From Nymphaea colorata (lineage: Eukaryota; Streptophyta; Magnoliopsida; Nymphaeales; Nymphaeaceae): a DNA stretch of 64,000 nt. Numbering within the stretch: position 1 is the stretch's first letter; every line of letters begins with the position of its first letter. The position numbers were made by a program, and so were the translations under genes. The notes under the pieces are model-generated. The model saw only the letters and a program-made list of their open reading frames with translations, searched no databases and was not told the origin of the DNA. The stretch covers positions 12,412,571-12,476,570 of the forward strand of contig NC_045138.2 in NCBI RefSeq assembly GCF_008831285.2. The letters are read 5' to 3'. Positions 63,313 to 64,000 of the stretch are shown in pieces.

Positions 63313-64000
63313 ATTAATTTCATCTTAACTTAACAAATATTATTTGTTCTCTTTAATAATCTAAATTTCTATTTAGGAGCTTCACGTTGGTTACAGTGTA
63401 ATCATAATCTATTCTTTATTACTAGTTTTTTTCTTTCTAGTTTGGTTTTTAATGTTAATGATTATTTTCTGAGTTAGACTTTACCTTTCTATTATGTTTG
63501 CTACATATGGAATTCACTTTCAATGATTGACACATGTATAAAAAATTCATGATTTTGGTATAGGCGTGTGTGAAGCATAGACATAGATCCATTGAAAAGA
63601 TATTTTTTTTTATTTAATTCAAAATTGGATTATTCAGTCTATGTTTGTACTGTTCATATTCGAGTTAGTCAAAAGAAATTTTATGATTGAATCTAGAAAA
63701 TTCTGATTTTTGCATGATCCATTCTGAGTCAAAATCTGAAAGAAACCTCTTCTAACTTTTCATGAATGGTAAAGCAAATATGGTAATCACATCTCATTGA
63801 ATAATTATCCCAATTTAGAATTCATTTTATTTGGGTTCTAGCGAGGGTTCGAGTTCGTCGTACCAATTCCATCAATAGGATTCGAGTCCTAAGACTATAC
63901 TAAAATGAAAAAATGGAAATAAAAAATGGAACTGGACCTGTTTTGTTTTGCAGTTATACATGACTGGTATTGGTATAGCATGCACCTTATAAATCTTATA

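Larger units (their letters stand above)
54870..64000. other. nuclear plastid DNA (NUPT), copy B
   Basis: The same mosaic as NUPT A: inverted-repeat sequence (ndhB, rps7, rps12, rps12-trnV spacer) up to about 63015, then psbK-trnQ spacer, trnQ and the trnQ-rps16 spacer to the window edge. It is interrupted by the transposon at 55320-58401. The genes are decayed but more complete than in copy A. Confidence 0.88.

Overview
This window is nuclear DNA of a land plant, almost certainly an angiosperm. The evidence is a 16-exon gene for the plastid outer-envelope protein OEP80, plant-type secreted alpha-carbonic anhydrases, remnants of Ty1/copia, Ty3/gypsy, hAT and PIF/Harbinger-type elements, long (TA)n tracts, and decayed plastid DNA (NUPTs). 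I cannot name the species. The window holds three intact genes, all on the minus strand.

Positions 728-21941 are the OEP80 (Omp85/BamA family) gene. All 16 exons can be placed with GT-AG junctions and one continuous frame of 671 codons plus stop. Its introns are swollen with mobile-element debris. Intron 8 carries a rearranged copia element with a foldback of its own gag. Intron 6 carries a dead hAT transposase, a gypsy gag remnant, a dead GNAT acetyltransferase copy and a second hAT fragment. Intron 5 carries another gypsy gag.

Positions 21942-24490 are intergenic and AT-rich. From about 24.5 kb on, the window is dominated by a large direct segmental duplication. Copy A runs from about 24.5 kb to at least 38.4 kb, probably 41.1 kb. 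Copy B runs from about 45.8 kb past the right edge. Each copy holds a complete six-exon alpha-carbonic anhydrase gene (A 25382-27911, B 46907-50312; 277 aa each, four substitutions that I can see), a Tourist-like MITE, and a large NUPT. The NUPT joins an inverted-repeat segment of the plastid genome (ndhB, rps7, rps12 3' exons) to a single-copy segment (trnQ, rps16, trnK). The carbonic anhydrase blocks look nearly identical while the flanks and NUPTs are clearly more diverged.

The copies have since changed separately. Copy A lost most of rps7 and part of trnQ and gained a five-unit 61-bp minisatellite. Copy B gained a 3.08-kb element in ndhB, flanked by TTA and with PIF/Harbinger-like ends. 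That element encloses a fragment of a tRNA-splicing endonuclease subunit Sen2 gene, so it looks like a gene-capturing (Pack-type) transposon. Positions 41139-45828, between the copies, hold 0.4-kb direct repeats, a long (TA)n tract and a 0.78-kb tandem duplication.

All identifications come from reading translations and splice signals by eye. No alignment or database search was run, and identity levels are visual estimates.
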